A stretch of 64,000 nt of DNA from NCBI GenBank assembly GCA_029948255.1, contig JALIZF010001722.1:62001-126000 (forward strand). The letters are read 5' to 3'. The DNA comes from Telmatactis stephensoni. Lineage: Eukaryota > Cnidaria > Anthozoa > Actiniaria > Isophelliidae. Of this stretch, positions 1 to 9,960 are shown piece by piece (positions within the stretch are counted from its first letter, which is position 1; the number at the start of each line of letters is the position of its first letter). A program made the position numbers and the translations under genes. The notes under the pieces are model-generated. The model was not told the DNA's origin. It saw only the letters and a list, made by a program, of their open reading frames with translations, and searched no databases.

Positions 1-1230
1 TAGAATATGGCAAACAGAACCAAAATAATGACATGCGAGCCAGCTGTGAAGAAACTCCGATAGACTTGCCATGTCACATGACCTACTGACTTATCTTCCT
101 CTTCTTCTAAAAAATCAATTGCTTCTTCCTCAATCACGTAGTTTTGTTCAATTGAATCAGTAAAACTACCAGCTTCAATTGATTTCTTTTCTCTACTAGT
201 ATCGTCCATCAAAATGTTCAGTTCCATGCCATCTTCATCTTTCAGTTCCTCATACGACCCTTGGAAGTCAATAGCACCGTCCTTCATTACAACAATGGAA
301 GGTATTTTAGGTGGTGGGTGACTAGAATTCGTAGTTTACCAGACAACGCATCACAAATACACCTGTCAAAAATGTGTTGCCCAACCTTTGCGTCGACGGC
401 GCTTAATGGGTCATCCAATAAAAAGATGTCGGCATTTGCGTATACTGCCCTTGCTAAACTAACACGTGAACGCTGTCCTCCACTAAGGGTGATACCTCGT
501 TGGCCGATAACACTAAGATCTCCCTTGGGAAACCTTTTGATGTCTTCCTGAAGCACGCACACATCCAAAATCCTTTGATACCTTTTCTCGTCATATTCCT
601 TTCCAAAGATGATGTTATCGAGAATGGTTCCAGAGAATATCCACGGAATTTGAGAAGCGTAAGCAATTTGACCTTGAGTGGACACTTTTCCTGTGGTAGC
701 AGGAATTTCACCCTGAATAGCCATCAAAAGTGATGTTTTTCCACTTCCTACTGGTCCAGTGACAATCACCAACTCATTCTGTTTTATGTCCAGGCAGTTG
801 TCGTTTAGGATGTTTAGATTGTTGTCCCACGCAGCTGACAAATGCATTAAACCGATATAACTGTACTCCTTTCCAATATCCTTTTTCTGGTTACTTTCAA
901 AAGTCATTGGTTCAGTTTGAGTTTCTAAAGGACTTTTATGTGTAAGTTGAGACAAGTCACTTCCACATTGAAGGAATTGCTCAATTCTCTCAAAGGGATA
1001 CTTTTGCTTCTTGTACCATTCGATATCCATAATTAACATAGTAAAGCATTGTGAGGTTCAGTATTCCTGCTATGGTGGAGATTGTAAAAATGTCCATGGA
1101 CGACAGTTGGAAGCCAGCATAAATCATGGTTATAATTGCAATCAGAGTAGTTACGGCTTCTGAACACATAGAAAGTGTTGTATTGATAGAATAAAAGGCG
1201 CTTTTGTGAAAAAGGACTCTTGCTTCCTTG
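1..1230 (-). pseudogene. ABCC (MRP4-like) ABC transporter fragment, NBD1 region, two frameshifts
   Basis: Family role: ATP-driven export of organic anions across a membrane. From about 1230 downward (minus strand) an acceptor ending ttttcag opens a frame with the end of the first membrane domain, running into EAKVS. It then shifts by one base near 995-997 (a GGG run on the plus strand) to continue as FERIEQFLQ, matching the family linker. The first nucleotide-binding domain follows: Walker A GPVGSGKTSLL, signature LSGGQRSRVSLARA, Walker B IFLLDDPLSAVDA, then LVTHHLKYL. A second shift near 300-306 loses a few residues before IVVMKDG, and an acidic linker and the start of the next membrane domain run off the window edge. 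No upstream exons for the first membrane domain are seen before the repeats at 2219. It could be a decaying copy, or a real gene with sequencing indels. The family call is firm; the subtype is likely but not certain. Confidence 0.85.
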
Positions 1231-2218
1231 CTGAAAAGTAGGAAGTAAACTGTTTGTGAATAAATATAACTTTACGTATATAGTAAAGCCCAAAGAATTC
1301 TGTACCGCACAGGCGGAAAAAATAATAAGGGAATCGAGTTTGTTACGTTGATACCTCTGTGAAATTAGATAACAGACCCATTGGTGCAGGGTTAGCCTGG
1401 AGTTAACGTCAATTATTCCAAAATACAGTCTAGAAATAAAACTGAAACAATGAACTATTTATACGGGTGCTGGGACATACAGTCTCGTTACCAAGCAACG
1501 TGGTTGCTATTTTGAGGGAAGCAAGGTGGGCAAGCGGCGAGGGCGCCGGTCTATCACCTCTGTGGTAAAGGTAAAGGTAGGTACTTTATTAACAAATACA
1601 TTGCAGCCGTGAGGCTGAATTGCGCACGCTTACAAAATATATATATATATATAAAAAGTATAGCTAAAATAATAATTTGTCAACGAATTCTAATATATAT
1701 ATATATAAACAGATCTAAAAACATATGATAATAATAAAATTCCAAACGGATGGCTAAGATCATAATTAATTATATATTTGCGCGAATGGCTGATTTTAAT
1801 AATTATAAAACTATCTCTAAACCTGTTTGTCCGATAAGGAGGAATTGAAAACTTTGGGACATGTCTAAGATTCTAGTTATTACATTCAAATGGTTTTGGT
1901 TCGTTTCTTGTTCGTTCTCTCCCTTGGTTCGACGGTTTTTTCTCCGGGTACTCCGGTTTTTCTTCCCTCGGAGTAAAAACGAACTAGTTTTGATCTAAGC
2001 TGTGCTCCGTGATCAGACATGGGTCGTATGGTGGCTAATTTGTATGTTTACAAATGTAAATGTGTAACTGTCTCGTAATGAAAGCGCTCTTGTATACTTT
2101 CGACTCGATCACGTTGCCGGAGTTGCGCTCTTCGTAATTTAGCACTTGTGCTGCAAGGAAGGGTGATGAGCTACCAGGTCCTTAATGTTATAATTTTTAG
2201 GCAGGAAAAAATCATTTA
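1231..2218. other. Non-coding spacer with AT microsatellites and repeat debris
   Basis: No credible exon is seen. There are (TA)n runs near 1638-1652 and 1693-1706. A fragment reading TTTTTTCTCCGGGTACTCCG at about 1938-1957 matches part of the tRNA-derived SINE seen in reverse near 30700. The 1560-1630 stretch resembles a retroelement tail read backwards. Confidence 0.5.
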
Positions 2219-2853
2219 TGCACTAGTCAATTGAAACCCCCGCCCCCCGGGACTAGTGGGGCACTGAACGGGGACGTGACGTGTTTTTAACGTGCTTTTT
2301 ACAGCATGATTGGACCGGAGGGTCGGGAATTTAATGAATGGTTTTCGCAGCGGGGCAGCGAGCGGGGATTTTAACGCTCGTTTGAATATGTAAGGGCCTG
2401 GAAACAAGAGGTCGGCCATAAAATACCCAGAAAGCATTGGGATTCCAACCAAAGGCAGCCCATCAATAATATTCCTTTTCTAAATAATACCAGAATGGAA
2501 AAACGAAAGGCGAGTCAAAATATACTTATAACGAAAAAAATCACAGATGTTTAAGGTTTTATCTATGATATTTTGTCATGTTCGTATATCTAAAAAGTGT
2601 TGGTCAAATGTTTATGGTCTAGTAGCAAGAATTTTTATTGTTTCACTGATACTGAGAACTACTGGATATTTTCTCATTGGCCGTATTTATACTAGAGACG
2701 AATTGCTCGTCCAGACGAATTATTTGTGTCAGACGTGTAAATCGTCTCAATATAATTGGAATTGGAATTGGAAACTTTATTTAGCCACGGTAAAAACATC
2801 AGTACATACAAATATATAACTATTATAATAATATAAAAAGTTTAAAAATTGTA

Positions 2854-4724
2854 TTAAACTGTTTTACATGTTTGCCGTGCGGGAGTACTTTGTAGATAGA
2901 ATGGGTTTAATGCTTTGTTTGAAATTAGAGACAGAGTGACTCGCTCTCGTTTGGTGTGGAAGGCTATTCCACAGAGCTGGCCCGCTGTAGCTATAATGCT
3001 ACGCTTTAGATAGTCTGTGCGGGGTTTCGGGAGAGCAAGTTTGTTTTCTATGTCTCTAATTTCATAGCAAGATTCTATGGGTTTAAAAAGATCTTGTATG
3101 TATTTGGGCGCTAGTTTGTGCGTTGCTTTAAACATGAGTACAGCCTTAAGTTTTTTACGCCTGTCAGTAAGTTTGTCCCATCCTAGATGATCAAGAATCT
3201 CACTTGGACTGTCTTCATATGCTGCATTTGTTATAACTCTAACAGCACGATTTTGAAGTTTTTGGAGTTTGTTAGAGAGTTGTCCGTTAAGACCATCCCA
3301 TACTGGGCTACAATAGTCAAAGTGAGGCTCTATTAGAGCTTGATAGATCTTGATTGCAGTCTCGGTGTTAATAAATGGCCGAAGGCGTTTGAGTGCGCCA
3401 ATGGCAGAGGAAATTTTAGAGACAATTTGACCAACATGTATTGACCAAGTCAGGTTCTGGTCAATGGTTACACCTAGTGATTTGGTATGGGATACTCTTT
3501 TGATTTCTTGATCTTCTATCTGGGATACGAATGTATGATCGCTAGCCGTGGCAAGTTTTTGGCGCGAGCCAACAAGTATCACTTCGGTCTTAGCTACATT
3601 TAAACTAAGTCTGTTGGCTATCAACCATTCACTTAAATTACCAAGTTCATGGTTAAGTACCTCTTCAATTTGGGCTACACTGTTAGATGCTATTGTGATA
3701 CTAGTGTCGTCAGCATACATTCTGGGTGTAGCTTCTCTCAGGCAGTTTGCCCGGGGGGGGGGGGGGGGGGACTCCGATCGTAAATGGACGGGGATGCTCG
3801 TCATACCTTTTAGGGGTCAAAATCAGCGATCTGGTACCTTTTAGGGTGTCTCAGACTTCAGTGGACTACTAGAGACCTGGCTGGTACCTTTTAGGGTGAT
3901 TTTTTCCTCCATCAACGATTAAATACTGGAAACAAAGATCGGATTGCACGACCATCAAATTGTTCGCATATAAATAGACACAATTGATCGCTTGATTGAC
4001 TTAAATTTGCAAAATGTTAAATTTAGTGTTTTTGAGTTGGTACCTTTTAGGGGTAAAAACATGTATTGCCACGCCCACCCCGGATATGACTTTGGTACCT
4101 TTTAGGGGTCATTTTTAAAATTTCCGACGAGCATCCCCGTCCTCTTATATATAGGAGTCCCCCCCCCCCGGGGCAGTTTGGAAGGTCATTAATATAAATA
4201 AGGAATAGTAATGGACCAATTAAACTGCCTTGAGGGACACCACAAGTAATCGCGTGAGCATTGGAGAGGTGTCCATTAACCAGGCATTTTTGCATGCGCT
4301 CAGTGAGGTATGATTGAAACCAACAGAGTGTGGTTTGATCTACTCCATAGTACGATAGTTTGCGCAGAAGGATGGCATGATCAATAGTATCGAAGGCCTT
4401 TTTTAAGTCGATGAAAATGATGCCGTTGATCTTGCCATTGTCTATGTTTACAGACCAACTGTTAGTGGCTTCTAGCAAAGCTGTTAACGTGCTATGGAGT
4501 GACCTAAATCCGGACTGACTATTTGCTAATAGGTGGTTATCATTCAGATAATTGTAAAATTGATCATAAATGACTTTTTCAAAGATTTTGGCGACAGCAG
4601 GGATTACGGAGATTGGCCTGTAGTTGTTAGGGTCTCCTTTTTTCCCTTTTTTGAAAATTGGTGTCACTCTAGCAAGCTTCCAGTCATTAGGAACACAGGA
4701 CACAGGACACGGGACACAGGACAC
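2854..4724 (-). pseudogene. LINE reverse transcriptase, split by a MITE insertion
   Basis: Reverse transcriptase for target-primed retrotransposition. The upstream half (4724 to 4181) contains NNYRPISVIPAVAKIFEKV, the palm aspartate motif FIDLKKAFDTIDH, and GVPQGSLIGPLLFLIYINDL. The downstream half (3749 to 2854) begins LREATPRMYADDTS, with the catalytic YADD, and continues through a C-terminal region including LGWDKLTDRRKK and LAPKYIQDLF. A 423-bp element (3750-4172) plus one copy of its 8-bp target duplication separates the halves; without it the frame runs on directly as DLPNC-LREATP. No endonuclease domain is present, so the copy is 5'-truncated and dead. The arrangement fits the CR1/L2/Jockey-like clades; the exact clade is not resolved. 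Confidence 0.9.
3750..4172. mobile_element. 423-bp MITE with G-tract TIRs and 8-bp target duplication
   Basis: The element lies between two copies of GCAGTTTG (3742-3749 and 4173-4180). Its ends are inverted repeats made of CCC, then a run of G, then ACTCC. A second inverted pair, GACGGGGATGCTCGTC, sits just inside. Internally GGTACCTTTTAGGG recurs about five times in both orientations. No coding capacity. An 8-bp duplication fits hAT or P-type transposases; the ends do not match a family I can name. Confidence 0.85.
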
Positions 4725-5410
4725 AGGACGAATTATTTGTCTTAAACCGTCCTAATATACTCCGTCTAAAAACACGTCCAAATGACGGGCTATTTGACGA
4801 ATTACTCGACAACCGTGGGATGTTTCTAGCCTTCACGTGAAACTATCCGTCTTCGAATTTATATCTAGACGAATCAAATCTTTTGAATTGATTCGTCTGG
4901 ACGAGGTGTTCGTCTCTAGTATAAATTCGGCCATTCCCGGAATTGTTTAATTTGATTCCATTGTAAGAATTCCAACTATATTTATCGTTTTAGGTGTTAA
5001 GTAATACAATTAGTTCGTGATTTGATTGTTTATATACAATACAATACAATAGAGGTTTATTCCAGATGCAACTAAAAATTGTGTTTACAAATATGATAAA
5101 AAGCTTAAAGCGAGTACGTTACAATAGCAAAATAAATAAAAGGCATCTAGAAAGGAAGTTATGAGGTTATCCCTATATGAAAACTCCCTGGTTTGGTATT
5201 CCAAAAGAGCTATTTACGACACAAGATGGATGATTAGATTCAGTTTACTGAGATCTTGTTGTTTAATAATCCTTCGATGGTCAGTGCAAATAAATCTATT
5301 AAACTACTACTGTTTAGCAATATTTACAAGCATTGTTCATTTTCAAATTAAAATGCCATTATGAAACCCAACTGACTAGACGTGAACCTAAACGTTTTCA
5401 CACGGTTTAA

Positions 5411-6928
5411 GGTGGCCCGTACCTATTGATTTGTTTGTTGGGCATGAACTTCAATCGCGTCCTTTTACATCAAAACCTTGTCCGATGTCTGAGAAATTTG
5501 CAGCCATTTGTCTACAAGCCTTGAAATTTGTACTGGTAATTGTTTTTTTTCTGCGAATTAGATCAAGTAATTCGAGATATCAGACGATTTTTAAAAATGG
5601 CTTTTTGAGAAAAATTGGTCATAAATCCAAAATTCCAAGGTGAATTTTTTTCCTATTTCGTCAATCAAGTATAAAGGCATAGAGGACTACATACAACATG
5701 TATCGTGCCAATTGGTGCCTTAGAAGTTGCGATACAAAATTTGTGCTGCCTGTTACGACGCAAAATTATGTAGTCAAAACTACCGCCAAAATCTCAACAA
5801 AATTTCAAAAACAGCGAGAACTATATCTGCTGTAAGAAAGACAAATACCTATTGTAACTTGTGAACAAAATTTGGAGAGATGAGAAGCTAAACGCCAATG
5901 TTATCCTCAAGCAAATTTGGGGAGTAATTTATGTGACCACGAGGTGAGCGTTGCGAATTTGTATTACTTCGACTTCTACAAATTCTGTCGAATTGTTTCG
6001 TGAAATTTTCTTCGTATGGGATAGAACAAGATGTTAACATACCTGCTGCCAAGTGTCGTTGTGTTTGCTGCACTAGGTACAATTCAGTAAGCTTCAAAAG
6101 TAAGCAACTGCATCGAGTCGACGTTTGAGCTGCCAAGGTAAAGCCCTCATGGTTTGTTAATTTATTCAAAACAACACCTTACTATCTGTTGCTGAGGGTT
6201 TTACCTTGGCAGCTCAAACGTCGACTTGATGAAGTTGCTTACTTTTGAAGCTTAATGAGTTATACCTAGTGCAGCAAACACAACGACACTTGGCAACAGG
6301 TGTGTTAACATCTTGTTCTATCCCATACGAAGAAAATTTCACGAAACAATTCGACAGAATTTGTAGAAGTCGAAGTAATACAAATTCGCAACGCTCACCT
6401 CGTGGTCACATAAATTACTCCCCAAGTTTGCTTGAGGATAACATTGGCGTTTAGCTTCTCATCTCTCCAAATTTTGTTCACAAGTTACAATAGGTATTTG
6501 TCTTTCTTACAGCAGATATAGTTCTCGCTGTTTTTGAAATTTTGTTGAGATTTTGGCGGTAGTTTTGACTACATAATTTTGCGTCGTAACAGGCAGCACA
6601 AATTTTGTATCGCAACTTCTAAGGCACCAATTGGCACGATACATGTTTTATGTAGTCCTCTATGCCTTTATACTTGATTGACGAAATAGGAAAAAAAATC
6701 ACCTTGGAATTTTGGATTTATGACCAATTTTTCTCAAAAAGCCATTTTTAAAAATCGTCTGATATCTCGAATTACTTGATCTAATTCGCAGAAAAACAAT
6801 TACCAGCACAAATTTCAAGGCTTGTAGACAAATGGCTGCAAATTTCTCAGACATCGGACAAGGTTTTGATGTAAAAGGACGCGATTGAAATTCATGCCCA
6901 ACAAACAAATCAATAGGTACGGGCCACC
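5411..6928. mobile_element. 1.5-kb near-perfect palindrome (foldback element) flanked by TTAA
   Basis: Left arm about 5411-6151 and right arm about 6190-6928 are reverse complements with only scattered differences, separated by a loop of about 40 bp. The element is bounded by TTAA at 5407-5410 and 6929-6932, the target site of piggyBac-type elements. Ends read GGTGGCCCGTACC. Near-identical open frames of about 70-90 codons in the two arms are a by-product of the inverted repeat and are not called genes. Arm similarity implies recent formation or ongoing gene conversion. Confidence 0.85.
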
Positions 6929-7142
6929 TTAAATTTAGATTGGCTCTGTGTGGCACAGGAAATTGGAGCTGGAGTGAAATGTGTTTGTTTACCTACTGGA
7001 CCAAAATAGCGGGGCCACAATAGCGGGGGCTTTGACAGTGAATGTGCCCCCGACTACCAGGGGAAATGTCTGATTTAACACCACTCAAATGTTAAATTCC
7101 CCGGTATTTCCCGGGGTTCGGGGGTTTCAATTGACTAGTGCA

Positions 7143-8105
7143 TTACGGTGTCGCCGTTTCTTCAAATTTAAAGATTCGTGGTTTAGTCGCAAAAACCAAA
7201 TATATCAACAAAAAGCCAAAAAGTAATTAGCAATAGAGTATGCTACTAATTTTTCAAAATTATCAATAGCCAAAATTTAACGAAATTATATACAACTCAA
7301 AAAGGAAGTTTCGCGCGATCGATCTCCCAAACATAAACATCTTGAAACTGTTCTATATGAACTGGCCGATCTGCAACTTATCAAACACCGCCTGATATCT
7401 TCCGGGGCTACAGCTTGAACATTTCTTTTTATGCTGAAATGTTCTATATGAAGAAGGCTGGACACAAGACGCAGTTAAGTATGGGTTTTCCAAATAAGTA
7501 AAATAGCTAAGTACGTTCGTTATAAGCAAAACCGTCTTTATGGAAACTCAAAACCAGTGTATTAAGGAAACGAGCTTTCCACAACACATGTCCACAGAGA
7601 ATCAAAACTCCTGCAAATAAACTCGGGCGTTTTGTAAGGTCTCAATATTCACTGAAATATCAGGCACAGAGCGCGAAAATCCACGTACCTTTTTGACCAA
7701 AACAGTATAACTTTACAACTTATCTGTAGTGAAAACGGCTCAGTCCATCTCTCAAGTGGATCGAGTTCTACTACAATCTTGGACAAAATATAATTATATA
7801 ATTATCCTTATAAATGATACTTGTTATATTTTATAATCTTTGATATATTTTGTAAAATCTATAAATAACCTACATGTATCTACCCCGATGATATAAAATA
7901 AAGATGATGATGATGATGATGATGAAAGCCTTGAGACAATTTGACATTTTGCTCACAAACTGGAATTCGAAACCAATCCTTGTCACTCCCCCATTCCCCA
8001 CCTCAATGTTGTTGTCAATTTATAATGCAGGTCTGCTGTCTGGGCAACCCTCTGAAACAACACAACACTCGTCCTGTGACAAACTCAGGGCAATGAAATC
8101 ATCAT
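7143..8105. other. Non-coding spacer
   Basis: No gene is supported. A (GAT)n microsatellite at 7903-7925 follows AATAAAG, which looks like the tail of a decayed retroelement. Nothing else is recognisable. Confidence 0.5.
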
Positions 8106-8114
8106 TGTAATAGC

Positions 8115-8342
8115 CTGTGATCCCCCTCCCCTTTCTCCCACCCATCTCCCCATTACCTTCCATCTCCCTTCCCCTTCCCTAACAAATCCCCTCTCCCTCC
8201 CATCTCCCTTTCCCCTCCCCCTCTCCCTCCCATCTCCTTTCCCCTCCCCTCTCCCTTTCCCTCCCCTCTCCCTTTCCCCTCCCCTCTCCCTTTCCCCTCC
8301 CCTTTCCCTCTCCCCACCCATCTCCCTTTCCCCTCCCCTTCA
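8115..8342. repeat. Polypyrimidine minisatellite (CCCCTCTCCCTTT-type)
   Basis: About 230 bp of almost pure C/T on the plus strand, in irregular 13-21 bp units such as CCCCTCCCCTCTCCCTTT. Long homopurine-homopyrimidine mirror-like tracts can form triplex DNA. The glycine/arginine/glutamate-rich frames on the other strand are composition artefacts. Confidence 0.85.
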
Positions 8343-9900
8343 TCTCAGAGCTGGCCATGCAAGCTCTCATTGTAAGCACACTTTAGTCGTACTCTAAACC
8401 CAGGTAAAACAAAGCTCAGCATAAAAAAATAAGTCAATACATTCAAAACATCAACTTTTAATGAAATAAAGATAAAGGCCTGGACATGTGGAACACAAGA
8501 TGCAATTTTCTGGCACTGATGCCATGCACAACATGCTTGAAGAGTGTGCAAAACAGTACATTTACAATGGTCAATTTTAGTGATGATGAAGTCTGAAACT
8601 ATAGGATTACCATTTTTTGTAGAGGTCCACACACCCTAAAATCAGTCTGTGGTTGCAGAACAGTTGCATTTTGGTTCAGGATACAAGAAAAAATCACAAT
8701 TAAACAACAACAACAACAACAACAATAAATTAAAGCCTTAAAAATGTATTTTAAAGTCCTATTTCATGTTGATATCACAGTGATATTTCAAAAATAAGCT
8801 AACATGTCTTAAGAAGACATTTTGGTAGCTTTAATTTTCATGTTTTTGCTTTGACCTGAAAATCAAACCAAAACGACGACATTCTGAGCTCATTTTTACC
8901 ATATACATGCACACATTAACGCAATGCATGTTAGGTAGTTATAACAAAACTAAAGCAAAACTAAACAGGCAGCACTGCACACTTGTCTTGGTTGCTTGCT
9001 CAACATCTTCAACAATGAAATAAAATTGATTTCTGAAATAAAAACAATGGTACATTTGCATGATGGTATACTACAGCTACCACAATGCCTTGCCTACTTT
9101 CTTTTGTAAATTGCCATCTGTTCTACTATTATCAAGGGGGAATAAAAAAGTTGAAGAAAGAAAATTTGTTATGCATCCTGGTAGTTGTAGTTTATAAATG
9201 ATACCATTCTGCAAATAATGTGACTATACTGTGCACTATCATATGCCACACTTATCCTTTGTCTAAAGCTTGTTGGTCATATGCTACTGTAATAATAATA
9301 ATTAATTAATAATAATAATACATCTTTGAATATCATTCTGTCACCCATTTCTTGTTCCCATAAAAACTACCCCTGGGAATGCTGTATATTAGAAATTGTT
9401 CTAGAAGTCAAAATTCATCATTATGAGGTCATTTTAATGGTTAATGTAATTTGTCTACATATAGCTACACTGTATTTCGAAAAATGGTTGACAGGGCGAA
9501 TAGAGAATGGCAATCGGTGATTGGTGATTGTACAACCGAAAGGAAATTTGGGATAACAAGAATTGCTTCATTTTCATTAATTAAATACCCAAGCAATGCC
9601 AGTACCATGTAGTACAGACCATATTGGACAAAGTGCTTGATAGGCGATAATTCGTATCTTCACGCTGGATAGCGGTCTAATAGTGTGACCACAGTCCCTT
9701 TAGTTGTGCAATTACCAATCACCGATCGCCCCATCAACCTTTTTTGAAATAGCTATATGCTTGATGCTCATTGGTTGACCTGATCAGAAACAAGAAAAAA
9801 CTTTACTTTCAGGGCAAGTTCTAACAAACTGTTCCGAGGGGTATGTTTCTGAGAGCAAGAAATGAGTGACAGAATAATTCCGAGGATGATAATAATAATA
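8343..9900. other. Non-coding region downstream of the first SRSF gene
   Basis: Contains a (CAA)n run at 8704-8724 and ATA/AAT-rich microsatellites at 9290-9320. A diverged inverted repeat (GGCGAATAGAGAATGGCAAT near 9496 against ATTACCAATCACCGATCGCC near 9710) suggests an old MITE. No coding signal. Confidence 0.45.
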
Positions 9901-9907
9901 TTTATTT
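9898..9907 (-). terminator. Candidate poly(A) signal of the first SRSF gene
   Basis: TATTTATTTA on the plus strand gives AATAAA on the minus strand about 55-60 bases beyond the stop codon at 9961-9963. The position fits, but the region is AT-rich, so this is only suggestive. Confidence 0.4.
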
Positions 9908-9960
9908 AATAACAATATCAATCATTGTTATTGGTCAATTTATAATACCTTTATACAAGT

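Larger units (their letters stand above)
2756..4735 (-). mobile_element. Non-LTR retrotransposon (CR1/L2-like), 5'-truncated, interrupted
   Basis: A LINE reading on the minus strand. Its 3' end lies near 2756-2780, where repeated CCAATT units follow an AATAAA-like stretch. Its 5' truncation point lies near 4690-4735, marked by a short GGACACA-type tandem run. A copy of GACGAATTATTTGT is present on both sides (about 2714-2727 and 4727-4740), a possible 14-bp target-site duplication, though the left copy lies some 28 bp outside the visible tail. The reverse transcriptase is described separately. Confidence 0.75.
2679..4932. mobile_element. Second TIR element nested in the outer one and split by a LINE
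   Basis: Inverted ends: left GGCCGTATTTATACTAGAGA from 2679, right reading CTCTAGTATAAATTCGGCC to 4932. Both continue with a GACGAAT / CCAGACGAAT motif that recurs inside as GACGAATTATTTGT. This is a MITE-like element with almost no coding capacity of its own; most of the interval is the inserted LINE. I could not settle its target duplication. Confidence 0.55.
2219..7142. mobile_element. Outer TIR element (3-bp TTA duplication) hosting several nested insertions
   Basis: The left end TGCACTAGTCAATTGAAACC at 2219 is the reverse complement of the right end finishing at 7142. Each end is flanked by TTA (2216-2218 and 7143-7145), as expected for the PIF/Harbinger superfamily, whose target duplication is TTA/TAA. 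The terminal repeat continues into a C-rich/G-rich tract (CCCCCG at the left, CGGGGG at the right). No transposase is visible. About 1.1 kb belongs to the original element; the rest is later insertions (a second TIR element, a LINE, a G-tract MITE and a large palindrome). Confidence 0.65.

Noticed and set aside
5888..6454. Mirror-image frames of 69-93 codons (SCSIPYEENFTKQFDRICRS)
   Set aside because: The same sequence appears in both arms of the palindrome; no family resemblance, so explained by the inverted repeat.
8085..8379. GERERGG-rich frames on the minus strand
   Set aside because: Composition artefact of the polypyrimidine tract.
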